From: Nitrobacter sp. Nb-311A
GTDB taxonomy: Bacteria > Pseudomonadota > Alphaproteobacteria > Rhizobiales > Xanthobacteraceae
Assembly (NCBI RefSeq): GCF_000152905.1
Contig: NZ_CH672420.1
Location: 19,970 to 83,969, forward strand
Direction: 5' to 3'
Length of the DNA stretch: 64,000 nt
Part shown: piece by piece, positions 1 to 9,900 of the stretch
Position numbering within the stretch: the stretch's first letter is position 1
How the letters are laid out: each line of letters opens with the position of its first letter
The notes under the pieces: generated by a model
Told to the model about the DNA's origin: nothing
The model's input: only the letters and a program-made list of their open reading frames with translations
Database searches by the model: none
Program-made: the position numbers and the translations under genes

Positions 1-550
1 GGTCACAAGCTGCCCGATCTCCTGCATCCTTGCATGGAAGCAGGAGATGCCGACTGTACGAGATCTCGAATAAAACATGCCTCGTTACGCAATAGGTAAC
101 AGGCCATTCCTGCTGTGAAAAGGGAACCGACCTATCCGGGTCAGAACGTCAACCCAAGCAGTTCACTTGCAGCACCGATCGGCGGAACCCTCCCAAGCGG
201 GTCGCTGTTGGCAAAGAGTGAGAGAACCCGTTTACACCGTCGGACATTCCACTCGAACCATTTCACAAGTTTACCCGAGCCTTGATTGCTGCGGAAATTC
301 GTACTGTGGTTGACACCCTCTGCGGAACACCGAGGAGCGGTCATTGGCTATCCTGACTAAACCTTCCACCCGGTAGAAGATTTTCCGCGCGCTCCTTGCA
401 AACAGGTCATTAAGCGGCGTGGACATCTAGACCATTGGGCCATTAGGCTCCGTAAATGAACTCGAGCATGGAAATCCGGCTTTCGGCGCCGCCAGAGCGG
501 AGGGCAAGGTTCCCTTATTATTTCTTTGCCGGTTCGAGGAGGAGAGGCTC
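1..550. other. left-edge region without a recognised gene
   Basis: No protein is recognised here. One short minus-strand reading frame (141-344) is open, but it has no visible ribosome site or known motif. The last 20 bases hold the strong Shine-Dalgarno (AGGAGGAGAGG, about 537-547) of the downstream SulP gene, so its promoter probably lies in 350-530. Confidence 0.5.
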
Positions 551-2107
551 ATGCTTCTGTTGAAGGCGCCGCATGCGCGATCGCTCGGGCATGACATTTT
601 CGCATCCGTCGTGGTTTTCCTTGTGGCGCTGCCGCTGTCGATGGGCATAGCGATCGCCTCCGGGGTGCCGATGGAAAAGGCGGCCTCCGTGGGCTTGGTG
701 ACGGCGATCATTGGCGGCCTTGTCGTCGGACCGCTCTCGGGCAGTCCCTTGCAGGTGAGCGGCCCCGCCGCGGGCCTCACGGTAATGGTCGTCGATTTCA
801 TTCAGAAATATGGCTTCGAGACGCTTGGGATCATCGTGACGATCGGCGGACTCGTTCAGATTGTCGCGGGGCTCTTTCGGCTGGGTCCCGTATTCCGCGC
901 CGTGTCGCCGTCGCTCATTCAGGGAATGCTCGCGGGCATCGGCGTGCTGATCTTCGCCTCGCAGTTTCACGTCATGGTCGACGACATCCCGCCCGGCACG
1001 GGTAGGGAGTTTGGCGGCGTCATCAATCTGTGGCTCATTCCGAAAGCAGTTTTCAAAGGCATCACCGAACCAGCGCATCGGCCCGCGGCCGTCATCGGTC
1101 TCCTGACGATCACGATCCTCTTCCTATGGGCGGCCCTCGCCCCAAAAGCGCTAAAGCTCGTGCCGGCCGCGCTGCTCGGCGTCGTCGCCGCCACGGCGGC
1201 GGCATCCTCATTCGATCTCGACGTGAGGTGCGTGCCTGTGCCGGAGCGTCTGCTCGACGCGGCGCGCGCGCCACGCCTTGCCGATCTTGACGCACTGCGC
1301 GACATCGGCGTGTGGTTCGCCGGTCTGTCCCTCGCCTTCGTCGCCAGCGCGGAATCCCTGCTTACCGCCACGGCCGCGGACTCCCTCCAGCGCCACGCAG
1401 AGCGCACGGGTTACAACCGCGAACTTATCGCGCAGGGAACTGGCAACATCCTGTGCGGTCTCCTGAACGTCCTGCCGATCACCGGCGTGATCGTGCGCAC
1501 CTCCGCCAATATCATGGCGGGCGCGCGCACACGCCTCTCGAGTTTTCTGCATGGCGCCTGGATGCTGCTCTTCGTGCTGCTGTTGCCGCAACTCCTCAGC
1601 ATGATTCCCATCGCCGCTCTCGCCGCCATCCTCGTCTACACCGGGGTGAAGCTCATAAAAGTGGATTTCGCCAAAAACCTCTGGCGGCAGGATCGTATCG
1701 AAGTCCTCGTCTTCGGCGTCACCTTCGCAGGCGTCATCGGATTTGATCTCCTCACAGGCATCTTGCTCGGCATCGGCGTGTCGCTGGCCAGGCTTGTTTA
1801 CACTTTCACCCATCTCGCCATCAGGATCGAAAAGGATGACGATTCACGCTTCGTGCATATGTTCCTGGACGGCGCCGCGACGTTCATCCGCCTGCCGAGG
1901 TTCGCGAGTGCTTTGGAAGAGATTCCGCCAGGCTATCACGCGCATATCCATCTGGGCCGACTTACCTATATTGATCACGCTTGTCTGACGATGCTCATAG
2001 ACTGGGGGAAGAATTTCGAAGCAGCGGGCGGTCGTCTCCATCTCGACCGGGACATATTGCACCGCCTCTTCGACGAACAGGCATCGCGCTCGGCGAATGC
2101 GACCTGA
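551..2107 (+). CDS. SulP family inorganic anion (probably bicarbonate) transporter
   Basis: Predicted inner-membrane SulP/SLC26-type permease of 518 residues with many hydrophobic segments over residues 15-425. The N-terminal part has the family's early membrane helices with the glycine-rich SGSPLQVSGPAAG stretch near residues 72-84. The last 80 residues (IHLGRLTYIDHACLTML, about 447-505) look like a degenerate cytoplasmic STAS domain. The start is fixed by an AGGAGGAG ribosome site 5 bases upstream. A beta-carbonic anhydrase follows in the same direction after about 360 bases, so bicarbonate is a more likely substrate than sulfate. That substrate call is inference. SulP is secure as a family; specificity cannot be read from sequence. 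Confidence 0.88.
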   Translation: MLLLKAPHARSLGHDIFASVVVFLVALPLSMGIAIASGVPMEKAASVGLVTAIIGGLVVGPLSGSPLQVSGPAAGLTVMVVDFIQKYGFETLGIIVTIGGLVQIVAGLFRLGPVFRAVSPSLIQGMLAGIGVLIFASQFHVMVDDIPPGTGREFGGVINLWLIPKAVFKGITEPAHRPAAVIGLLTITILFLWAALAPKALKLVPAALLGVVAATAAASSFDLDVRCVPVPERLLDAARAPRLADLDALRDIGVWFAGLSLAFVASAESLLTATAADSLQRHAERTGYNRELIAQGTGNILCGLLNVLPITGVIVRTSANIMAGARTRLSSFLHGAWMLLFVLLLPQLLSMIPIAALAAILVYTGVKLIKVDFAKNLWRQDRIEVLVFGVTFAGVIGFDLLTGILLGIGVSLARLVYTFTHLAIRIEKDDDSRFVHMFLDGAATFIRLPRFASALEEIPPGYHAHIHLGRLTYIDHACLTMLIDWGKNFEAAGGRLHLDRDILHRLFDEQASRSANAT

Positions 2108-2174
2108 GCGTGGTGCGCTTTCCGATGCAGTGCGCCACGCTTTCGGCCGGTGGTGCGGCCCTGGCCCGGTAGGA

Positions 2175-2338
2175 ATGTGCAATCTCTATTCGATGACGAA
2201 GAACATCGACGCGATCGTCGACTATCCGGGGCGATCAATACCAGGTCGGCAATCTGCCATCCCTGCCCGGCATCTGATTACCCTGCCCCGATCGTGCGTA
2301 ATGCGGTCGGCGCTAGACTAGTATTGTGAACGACGTAT
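2175..2338 (+). pseudogene. relic of an SRAP/YedK (HMCES-type) peptidase N-terminus
   Basis: The start reads MCNLYSMTKN, the hallmark beginning of SRAP proteins, in which Cys2 becomes the nucleophile that crosslinks to abasic sites. After about 16 residues the homology continues in another frame as GDQYQVGNLPSLPGI, then in a third frame as DYPAPIVRNAVGARL before a stop. At least two frameshifts and loss of everything after about residue 45 make it non-functional. The parts align in the family's normal order, so this is decay rather than chance. Confidence 0.75.
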
Positions 2339-2470
2339 AATAGGTGGACTGCTCCGGATGGTCAGCGCAACAATGGCATTTGTTTTTTTAAATTTTCGCC
2401 AAGGCGCGGTTACTCGTGAAAACCATATCGCGATCCTTGTTTTGTCCGGTGCCGCTTTTCCCGGTGCGAC

Positions 2471-3121
2471 ATGAGCGCTTTCCCACAACGCCTGATCGAC
2501 GGCTATCGCGCCTTCACCACACAACGGCTACCGATCGAGCAATCACGCTATCGCGCGCTGTCCGAACGCGGGCAGTCGCCTGAAACGATGGTGGTCGGCT
2601 GCTGCGATTCGCGCGTTTCCCCGGAGGTGATTTTCGATGCCAGGCCCGGCGAACTGTTCGTCGTGCGCAACATCGCCAACCTGGTGCCGGTCTATCAGCC
2701 CGACGCCAGCGCTCATGGTATCTCGGCCGCGCTGGAATTTGGGGTGGAAGTCCTCAAGGTGAAGCACATCGTGATTCTCGGTCACGCGCAATGCAGCGGC
2801 ATCAGCGCCATCATCAACAAGGCTGCGCCGCTATCGTCCGGCGATTTCATCGGCCGGTGGATGGCGATGGTCATCAAGCCCGGCGAGGTCATCGAGCAGC
2901 GCGAAGGGGAGACGAGGAAAGAATTCGCTACTCGCATCGAAAAGACGGCGGTGTTCCGCAGCATCGAGAACCTGATGACCTTTCCGTTCGTGCAGAGATC
3001 CGTCGAGAGCGGGCATCTTCGCCTGCATGGCGCCTATTTTGGCATCGCCGAGGGTTCGCTCTATGCGCTCGATCGGGAGAGCAAGGAGTTCCGCAGAGTC
3101 GAGGGCAACAGCCTCGTCTGA
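2471..3121 (+). CDS. beta-class carbonic anhydrase
   Basis: A 216-residue zinc enzyme that interconverts CO2 and bicarbonate in the cytoplasm. The two hallmark motifs are present: CCDSRVSPE (about residues 42-50), giving the first Cys ligand and the catalytic Asp-Arg dyad, and GHAQCSG (about 100-106), giving the His and second Cys ligands. Length and motif spacing are normal for the family. The ATG at the listed start has only a weak ribosome site. It follows the SulP transporter on the same strand; together they could import and interconvert inorganic carbon, which is a functional inference. Confidence 0.93.
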   Translation: MSAFPQRLIDGYRAFTTQRLPIEQSRYRALSERGQSPETMVVGCCDSRVSPEVIFDARPGELFVVRNIANLVPVYQPDASAHGISAALEFGVEVLKVKHIVILGHAQCSGISAIINKAAPLSSGDFIGRWMAMVIKPGEVIEQREGETRKEFATRIEKTAVFRSIENLMTFPFVQRSVESGHLRLHGAYFGIAEGSLYALDRESKEFRRVEGNSLV

Positions 3122-3508
3122 CTGGTTTCGGGGCCCTCGAGCATCGAGCGCGTCGGTCCAATGCTGGACATTGCCGATTATCGTCAGTTTCCGCTCGCAG
3201 CGCCGCTGTTTCCGCGCCGGCATCCGGCGACGAATGCCTGCCGATCCAGGGCCATTGCCGCCGCGCGGCTCCAGCTACTTTAACGGTGATGGTACGCCCG
3301 CGGATGGCGACGCTTTGCTCTTGCGGGTGCGATTATGCGTCGCGCAGGCTGGAGCGCGGCGCAGGCTGGCGTAGTTGGCACACAGTGACCGTGACACCAC
3401 CCAACTAATAGGAGGTCGGTCCGAGCGTTGCCGCATTGACGCGCTCGCGTCCTCTTTGACATAATGACACCGGGACAAGATAAAATTTGCGGCTGCGAGC
3501 GGATCACC
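3122..3508. other. intergenic stretch, nothing recognised
   Basis: About 390 bases between carbonic anhydrase and the GrlR-like gene. Open frames exist on both strands but show no family signature. No clear terminator hairpin with a T-tract was seen after the carbonic anhydrase stop. Confidence 0.5.
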
Positions 3509-3859
3509 ATGAAAAATGGGTTGTATTCGGTTCATATCGCCTTGCTTGACGGGCGTGTGGGCAAGGGCAGTGGCGTAGTGATGTTCCGCAATGGCAAAAT
3601 TCTCGGCGGCGACGCCTATCTATTCTACACGGGCAGCTATTTCACAAAAGAGGATGGTACGTTCAGGGGTGAAGTTCTGGTTCAACGCCATACGCCAAGT
3701 CGTGACGTGAACCTGCTGTTTGGCAATTCGGAGTCGGTGGGAATCGGTGTTACCGGGACATTCACGGATACGACCGGCACGATGAACGGCACGGCGCTTG
3801 TCGGAAAGGCGAGTCAGATTTTCGAGGCCACGCTGCGAAAGCTGGCGGAAACGGATTGA
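3509..3859 (+). CDS. GrlR family protein
   Basis: A small protein of 116 residues. The start MKNGLYSVHIALLDG and the GGDAYLFYTGSY stretch match GrlR, the repressor that binds the activator GrlA in the LEE type III secretion locus of enteropathogenic E. coli. GrlR-fold proteins also occur as orphans in rhizobia. An upstream in-frame ATG at 3464 would add 15 residues that do not fit the family, so the internal ATG is chosen. No GrlA or secretion genes are nearby, so its partner is unknown. It stands alone, transcribed towards a minus-strand sensor kinase. Confidence 0.75.
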   Translation: MKNGLYSVHIALLDGRVGKGSGVVMFRNGKILGGDAYLFYTGSYFTKEDGTFRGEVLVQRHTPSRDVNLLFGNSESVGIGVTGTFTDTTGTMNGTALVGKASQIFEATLRKLAETD

Positions 3860-4021
3860 CCGCTATCCTTCCCACCGTTTGCGAGGGCGTCGGGCCCCGG
3901 CAATCCAATTCCCTGGAAACTCTCGGCCTGGTGTAACGCTCAGGTTCCAACTTTTCCCGAACTCACGATGCTGGAATGAACCGGACGTTTTGTTCCGAGG
4001 TAATCGCCAGCAGGCGATCCA

Positions 4022-4121
4022 GAGTCTGTTTCAACCTGCGTTGAACCAGACTCGTCGCTTATCTTTTTATTTGACCATGATCTTTTCCGAAAACCGGTTT
4101 CCACTTTTCGGGATCATGCTC
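4022..4121. repeat. interspersed palindromic element with two hairpins
   Basis: Two inverted repeats lie back to back. GAGTCTG-T-TTCAAC pairs with GTTGAA-C-CAGACTC (4022-4053, one mismatch, 4-base loop). Then a longer imperfect stem runs from ATGATCTTTTCCGAAAA to TTTTCGGGATCAT (about 4077-4119). Elements of this kind are dispersed through genomes of the Bradyrhizobium group. It sits just past the stop of the minus-strand kinase and may end its transcript. Confidence 0.65.
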
Positions 4122-4123
4122 TG

Positions 4124-6805
4124 TCATTCCGCGGCGAGTTCCATCGGGGCGACCCGCGGTAAAATGATCCTTATCCGCGTGCCCTGCCCGGTATCAGAAT
4201 CAAGCTCGAGACGCCCTCCCAGGCGGTTCGTCACGATGTTGAAGACGATGTGCAAACCAAGACCGGTGCCGCCTTGATCACGCCGCGTCGTGAAGAACGG
4301 ATCGAATGCCTTGCGCCGCACGTCCAGGCTCATGCCGCAGCCGTTGTCGGAGAACAAAATCTCGACATTGTCCGCGCCAAGTCCCCTCACGTTGATATCG
4401 ACCGCCCCGCCCTTGCCGTCCGGAAAGGCGTGCGCCACCGAATTAAGGAAAAGGTTGGTCAGCACCTGACCGTAAGGTCCTGGATAGCTGCTCATCGTGA
4501 GATCCGGCTCGCAATCGACCGTCAGCGTCACATTGTGCTTGCGCAGACCGGGGCGCAGACTCATCACGACCTGTTCGGTGAGTTCGCCGAGATCGAAAGT
4601 TCGCTTGTCCGAATAGTTGCGGTCAGCGGCAACCTGCTTGAACGACTGAATCAGTTCGGCAGCGCGATTGAGGTTTGCAACAAGTTGAGACGCAGCATTA
4701 CGATTGGCCGCGATGAAATCGCTGAGGCTTGAGCGCCGCAACTGACCACGCTCGACCTCCTCGGCGAACAGGGCAATTTTGCGTTCCAGCGAAGAGGCCA
4801 CCGTCAGGCTGATGCCGACCGGATTGTTGACCTCGTGAGCAACGCCCGCCACCAGACGACCGAGCGCCGCAAGTTTTTCCGCCTCGATCAGCGAGTTCTG
4901 TGTTTCGCGCAGATTACGCAGCGCCGCCTCGGCCGCGTCCTTAGCGCGTCGCATCTCCTGTTCGCTTCGCTTGCGGTCGCCGATATCGAGCGCGACCGTC
5001 ACGATGTTCTCGACGTGGCCGTCGGCGCTGAGGATCGGCAGCTTGTTGACCAGCCATTGCCGCATCTCGCCCGACGCATCCTTATACTCTTCTTCGTAGA
5101 AGCCAAGTTCCTTACCACTTTCAAGGACCCGCCTGTCGGTTTCATCCGTCTTCGCCGCATCGTGACGCGACATGACCTCGTTCGCCGTCAGTCCGATCGC
5201 GTCCGCGGGTTCGATCCCGAAGATGCCCGCCATGTAGCGATTCATCAGCACGTAACGCAGTTCGGCATTCTTGACGTTGATCACCGCGGGCACGGTGTCG
5301 ATCACCAGTTGCAGCAGGCGCCGTCCTTCGGCAATCGTCTCTTCAGCTCTCCGCTGATCTGTGATGTCGCGAACCACGCCTTCATAACGGACAATGCGGC
5401 CGTTCTCGTCGCGTATCGCGGTGGCGCTATCGGAGAGCCAGAGGATGTCGCCATTGCTCTGACGCACCTGGTATTCGAACCCGCGGACGGTTCCGTCGCG
5501 CTCCATTCGTAACTGATATTTGGCGCGCGCATCGGCATCGACGTAAACCGTCTGCGCGCTGTCACCGATGCCACGGATGAGATCGTCGGGGGTATCATAT
5601 CCCATTATCCGCGCCAGCGCCGGATTGGCATCGAGCAGCTGACCGGCCGGCGTCGTAACATAAATTCCGTCGACCGAACCTTCGAAGAGCTTACGATAGC
5701 TCTCCTCGGCGAGGCGTTGCTCGGCAAGCGCTCGAACGGCTGCTTCACGCGCGGAGTCCGCTTCAACGAGCGTTCTGCGAAACACCTCGGCGGCCCGTGC
5801 GATATCCCCGATTTCGTTTTTGACATCGGTTGACGGGATCGATTTTTCCTTCTGGCCGCCAGCTAGCTTCCGGATCGCCCTCGCGATCGCTTTCAGCGGA
5901 CGGACCGTCCGGCGGACCACGAACGCCGCCGCAAGCAACCCGATCACGATTCCAACGCTGCCAAGAACGATGCTCTGCCATTTGGTTTCAGCAAGCGTCC
6001 GGGCAAAATCGCCCGACAGCACCCGCTCACGTTCCGCGCTGAGTTCGCGCAACAGCTCCGTTACTCGCCCGATCAGCCGCCCTTCCGCGCCCAGCACATC
6101 CCTGTCGAGATTTGCTATCTTCCGCTCCCTCAAGGATATCGCAATGACGGCATTGGCGTACGCCTCAACGGCTGCGCGCACCTTGGGTTCGCCGACATGA
6201 ATGGCGCGCATCTTTTCGGCTGCCTGCTCCGCGGTCGTGGGATCATGCCCAAGCAGCGCGGCAGCGACATCGCTTTGTGCACGAAACAGTGTCCTTGATG
6301 TAGACTGATCGGCGGACTGTTCGATGACGCGTTCGAGCTTCTCGCGAAGCGGCGGCAGCGTTTCGATCAGATTCGCACGGTCCGCAATCAGGTTCGCCGC
6401 CTGCTCTATCCCCTTGCGATAATTCTCCAGCCGTGGTGTGACGCCATCGATCATCTCCTGCTGTTCCGGAGCGAGCTTGATGCGCGTCTTTTTAAGCAGT
6501 TCGTTAAACGACGACGTGGCGCCCCACACTCGGCTGGATTGAGCGGTCGGATCGGTGACGTAGTCTCGCGCCGCCAGCCGCAATTCGTTCATGCGGCGGT
6601 CGAGTTCCTCGGCGAGGTCGACGACACTATCCAGCCGCTGTAATTCGGCGAAGGTATTGTCGAGATGACGCGTCGCAACGACACTGGCTGCACTGGTTAT
6701 CACGATGATCGCCAGCACCAGAAAGAAGCCGCCGAAGGTAATCTGGCCGATCGACAGCGAAGACGATCGTATCCGCTTAAAAAATACTCCGAACCCAGAT
6801 GGCAT
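4124..6805 (-). CDS. membrane PAS-domain sensor histidine kinase
   Basis: An 893-residue two-component sensor. In order: an N-terminal membrane helix (about 17-45), a long helical periplasmic region, a second membrane helix (about 275-298), HAMP (about 299-350), a first PAS/PAC pair (about 368-490, starting YRKLFEGSVDGIY), a second PAS (about 497-615), a dimerisation/phosphoacceptor helix with AGVAHEVNNP (His near 657) and a HATPase domain with DNGCGMS and GGTGLGLHIV. The HEVNNP context suggests a relative of NtrB/DctB-type kinases. No response regulator is adjacent, so the partner is unknown. The ligand cannot be inferred. Confidence 0.9.
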   Translation of the reverse strand: MPSGFGVFFKRIRSSSLSIGQITFGGFFLVLAIIVITSAASVVATRHLDNTFAELQRLDSVVDLAEELDRRMNELRLAARDYVTDPTAQSSRVWGATSSFNELLKKTRIKLAPEQQEMIDGVTPRLENYRKGIEQAANLIADRANLIETLPPLREKLERVIEQSADQSTSRTLFRAQSDVAAALLGHDPTTAEQAAEKMRAIHVGEPKVRAAVEAYANAVIAISLRERKIANLDRDVLGAEGRLIGRVTELLRELSAERERVLSGDFARTLAETKWQSIVLGSVGIVIGLLAAAFVVRRTVRPLKAIARAIRKLAGGQKEKSIPSTDVKNEIGDIARAAEVFRRTLVEADSAREAAVRALAEQRLAEESYRKLFEGSVDGIYVTTPAGQLLDANPALARIMGYDTPDDLIRGIGDSAQTVYVDADARAKYQLRMERDGTVRGFEYQVRQSNGDILWLSDSATAIRDENGRIVRYEGVVRDITDQRRAEETIAEGRRLLQLVIDTVPAVINVKNAELRYVLMNRYMAGIFGIEPADAIGLTANEVMSRHDAAKTDETDRRVLESGKELGFYEEEYKDASGEMRQWLVNKLPILSADGHVENIVTVALDIGDRKRSEQEMRRAKDAAEAALRNLRETQNSLIEAEKLAALGRLVAGVAHEVNNPVGISLTVASSLERKIALFAEEVERGQLRRSSLSDFIAANRNAASQLVANLNRAAELIQSFKQVAADRNYSDKRTFDLGELTEQVVMSLRPGLRKHNVTLTVDCEPDLTMSSYPGPYGQVLTNLFLNSVAHAFPDGKGGAVDINVRGLGADNVEILFSDNGCGMSLDVRRKAFDPFFTTRRDQGGTGLGLHIVFNIVTNRLGGRLELDSDTGQGTRIRIILPRVAPMELAAE

Positions 6806-6939
6806 GATGTTTGGACCGGCTTCCGATGGCCCTATATAGGACGGATCGCCGCTTCGGGGAACACAAGGATCGACCCCGCGGGGAGCATCGCTGGGTTACG
6901 GGAAAGCGTCCATTGGCCCCGGATCGCCGATGCAGCCCC

Positions 6940-9900
6940 CTATTCCGCCGCCATCTGCCGCGGCACCGGAGGAGGACTCGCCAGGTCGCGCAGCAACTCC
7001 GCATGCCGGATCTTGGCGTCAGCCGCCGCCTGCTCCTTGACCGGACCGTAACCCCGGATGCGATCAGGCAGCGACAGCAGTTCGATCGCGGTTTCGACAT
7101 TGGCCGGCGAAAGCTTGTCGAGCACAGCGGCCACATCGGTTTCGTATTGCGCTATCAGGCTTCGTTCAAGCCGGCGCTCCGCGCTATATCCGAAAACGTC
7201 GAAGGCGGTGCCGCGCAAGCCCTTCAGTTTCGCCAGCAAACTAAATACCGGCATCATCAGCGGCTTGCCATAGGACCTCTTGGCAGGCCGGCCGAGCGCG
7301 TCTTTCTTGCCGTCGAACAGTGGCGGCGCAAGATGGAAGCGGATCTTGTAGTCGCCTTCGAACTGATCGCTGACCTGCTTCCTGAAGCGGCCATCGGTAT
7401 AGAGCCGAGCCACCTCGTATTCGTCCTTGTAGGCGAGTAATTTGGCGTAGTTGATCGCAACCGCGCGCGGCAGGGCATCGCCGTAGCCACCCTCCTTTGC
7501 TGCCCGCCGGACCCGGCTCACTGTCGCCCGATATTTGTCCGCAAGCTTCGCATTCTGATATCCGGCAAGGTGAGCCGAGCGATGCACAATGATCTCGTCC
7601 AGCGACATGTCTTCAAGCGCCTTCGGCGGGGCCGCTTCATCGGTCCCTTTCATCATTGCGACCAGACGAGCCGGATCAACCACAGCAAGCCGTCCAAGCC
7701 GGAAGGCCTCGACATTCATTTTCACGGCAACACCGTTCACTTCGATCGCCTGCTCGATTGCGGCCGCGGTCAGCGGCAGCAAGCCCTTCTGATAGGCATA
7801 ACCCATCATCATCATATTAGTGGCGATGGAATCTCCGAGGAGAGTCTCTGCCGGTCTGGTAAAATTAAAGAAGGTGGAATCCTTGCGTAGCGCGGTTTCG
7901 AGGACGCGGCCAACCTTGGCGCTCTGGAAATTGAAATCCCGATCAAGCACGAAACCGGCGGTCGGAATGAGATGAGTATTGATAAGACCGTAGGTACGGT
8001 TCGACTCGCAGAGCGTGATCGTTTCCTTGGCGGCCGCGACCACTTCGTCGGCAGCAATGACGAGATCGGCCGTGCCGGTGACAATGCGCGAACATGTCAC
8101 CTCTGCGGGGTGCTGTGACAGCCGGACATGACTCAAGACCGCGCCGCCCTTCTGGGCGAGACCGGACATGTCGAGGATCATGCTGGCCTTGCCCTCGATA
8201 TGCGCCGCCATGCCGAGCAGCGCGCCGATGGTCAGCACGCCGGTGCCGCCTACCCCTCCGACACCAATATTGTAGGGCCGGTGCAGCGAAGGCCGCGAAA
8301 CCGGTTCGGGCAGGTCGCCTATCTCGCCGAGATCCGCCGGCGCGCGCTTTCGCAAGCGTCCGCCGTCGATCGTGACGAACGACGGGCAGAACCCTTTGAG
8401 GCAGGAGTAATCCTTGTTGCAGGACGACTGATTGATGGTGCGCTTGCGCCCCATCTCGGTCTCCAGCGGCTCCACCGAAATGCAGTTCGATTGCACCGAA
8501 CAATCGCCGCAGCCTTCGCAAACCGCGGGATTGATAAGCACCCGGCGCGGCGGATCTTCCAAGATGCCGCGCTTGCGCCGACGCCGCTTCTCGGCGGCGC
8601 ACGTCTGCACGAACACAATGGCCGAAGCTCCCTTGGTCTCGCGGCAGGTTTTCATGACCGCATCGAGGTCATCGCGATGCGCGGTCCGGGTGCCCGGCGC
8701 GATATCGGCAGCCGGATAGCTGTCCGGATTCTCCGACACCAGATAAATGTCGCGGATGCCTTCGGCGTAAAGCTGAGAGGTGATCCGCTGCGGCGACAAC
8801 TCGCCGTCGATATGCTGCCCGCCGGTCATGGCAACCGCGTCATTGTAGAGAATCTTGTAGGTAATGTTCGCGCCGGAAGCGGCCGCCTGCCGGATCGCCA
8901 GACTCCCGGAATGGAAATAGGTGCCGTCGCCAAGGTTGGCGAAAATGTGCTTCTCATCGGTGAACGGCGCGGTACCGACCCAGGGCACGCCCTCGCCGCC
9001 CATATGGGTATATGTTTCAGTGTTGCGATCCATCCATATCGCCATGAAGTGGCAGCCGATGCCGGCCATGGCGCGGCTGCCGGCTGGCACCTTGGTCGAC
9101 GTGTTGTGGGGGCACCCCGAGCAGAAATACGGCACACGCGCGATCGTGGTCGCCGGCTGCATTTGCGACGCCTGGCGACCGTTGAACCAATCAGCCTTGG
9201 CGCGAAGCATTTCGGCGATTTCGGGATTAAGGTTCAAGCGCAGTAATCGCTCGGTCAGGAACGTCGCCAGGGAGGCGACGCCCAGTTCCTGCGCGAACGG
9301 CAGGAAGCGCCTGTCGTGATCGTCCATCTTTCCGATGATGCGTGGCCGTACGTCGTCGCGCCAGTTGAACAGCTCCTGCTTGACCTGGTTCTCGACGATT
9401 TCGCGGCGCTCCTCGACGATGAATATCTCCTCCAGGCCGACGGCGAATTCGCGCACGCCCTGCGGCTCCAGCGGCCATGGCATTCCGATCTTGTAAAGCC
9501 GCAAGCCAATTTTTGCCGCGACCTGTTCGGTAACACCCAGCTCACGCAACGCCTGGCGAATGTCCTCGTAGCTTTTTCCCGACGCCATGATTCCGAACCG
9601 CGCGTTCGGCGAATCCATGGTCACGCGATTGATCTTGTTGGCGCGCGCGAACGCGACGGCGGCAAAACCCTTGTGATCCTGCAAGCGTCGGTCCTGATCG
9701 TAACGGTCGTCGGGCCAGCGCAGATTCAGTCCGCCCGGCGGCATTTCAAAATCGGGCGGAAGAATGAACTGCTTCATCTCATCGGTCAGATCAATCTCGG
9801 CTGTCGTTTCCACCGTCTCGGTGATGACTTTCATCCCGACCCAGCAGCCGGAGTAGCGCGACATCGCGATGCCGAGCAGCCCCATCTCAATCATTTCGTG

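Noticed and set aside
141..344. Open minus-strand frame of 67 codons at the left edge
   Set aside because: No ribosome site, no recognisable motif and no neighbouring gene support.
1208..1813. Minus-strand frame of 201 codons within the SulP gene
   Set aside because: The SulP gene on the plus strand has a strong ribosome site and membrane pattern; the minus frame shows none.
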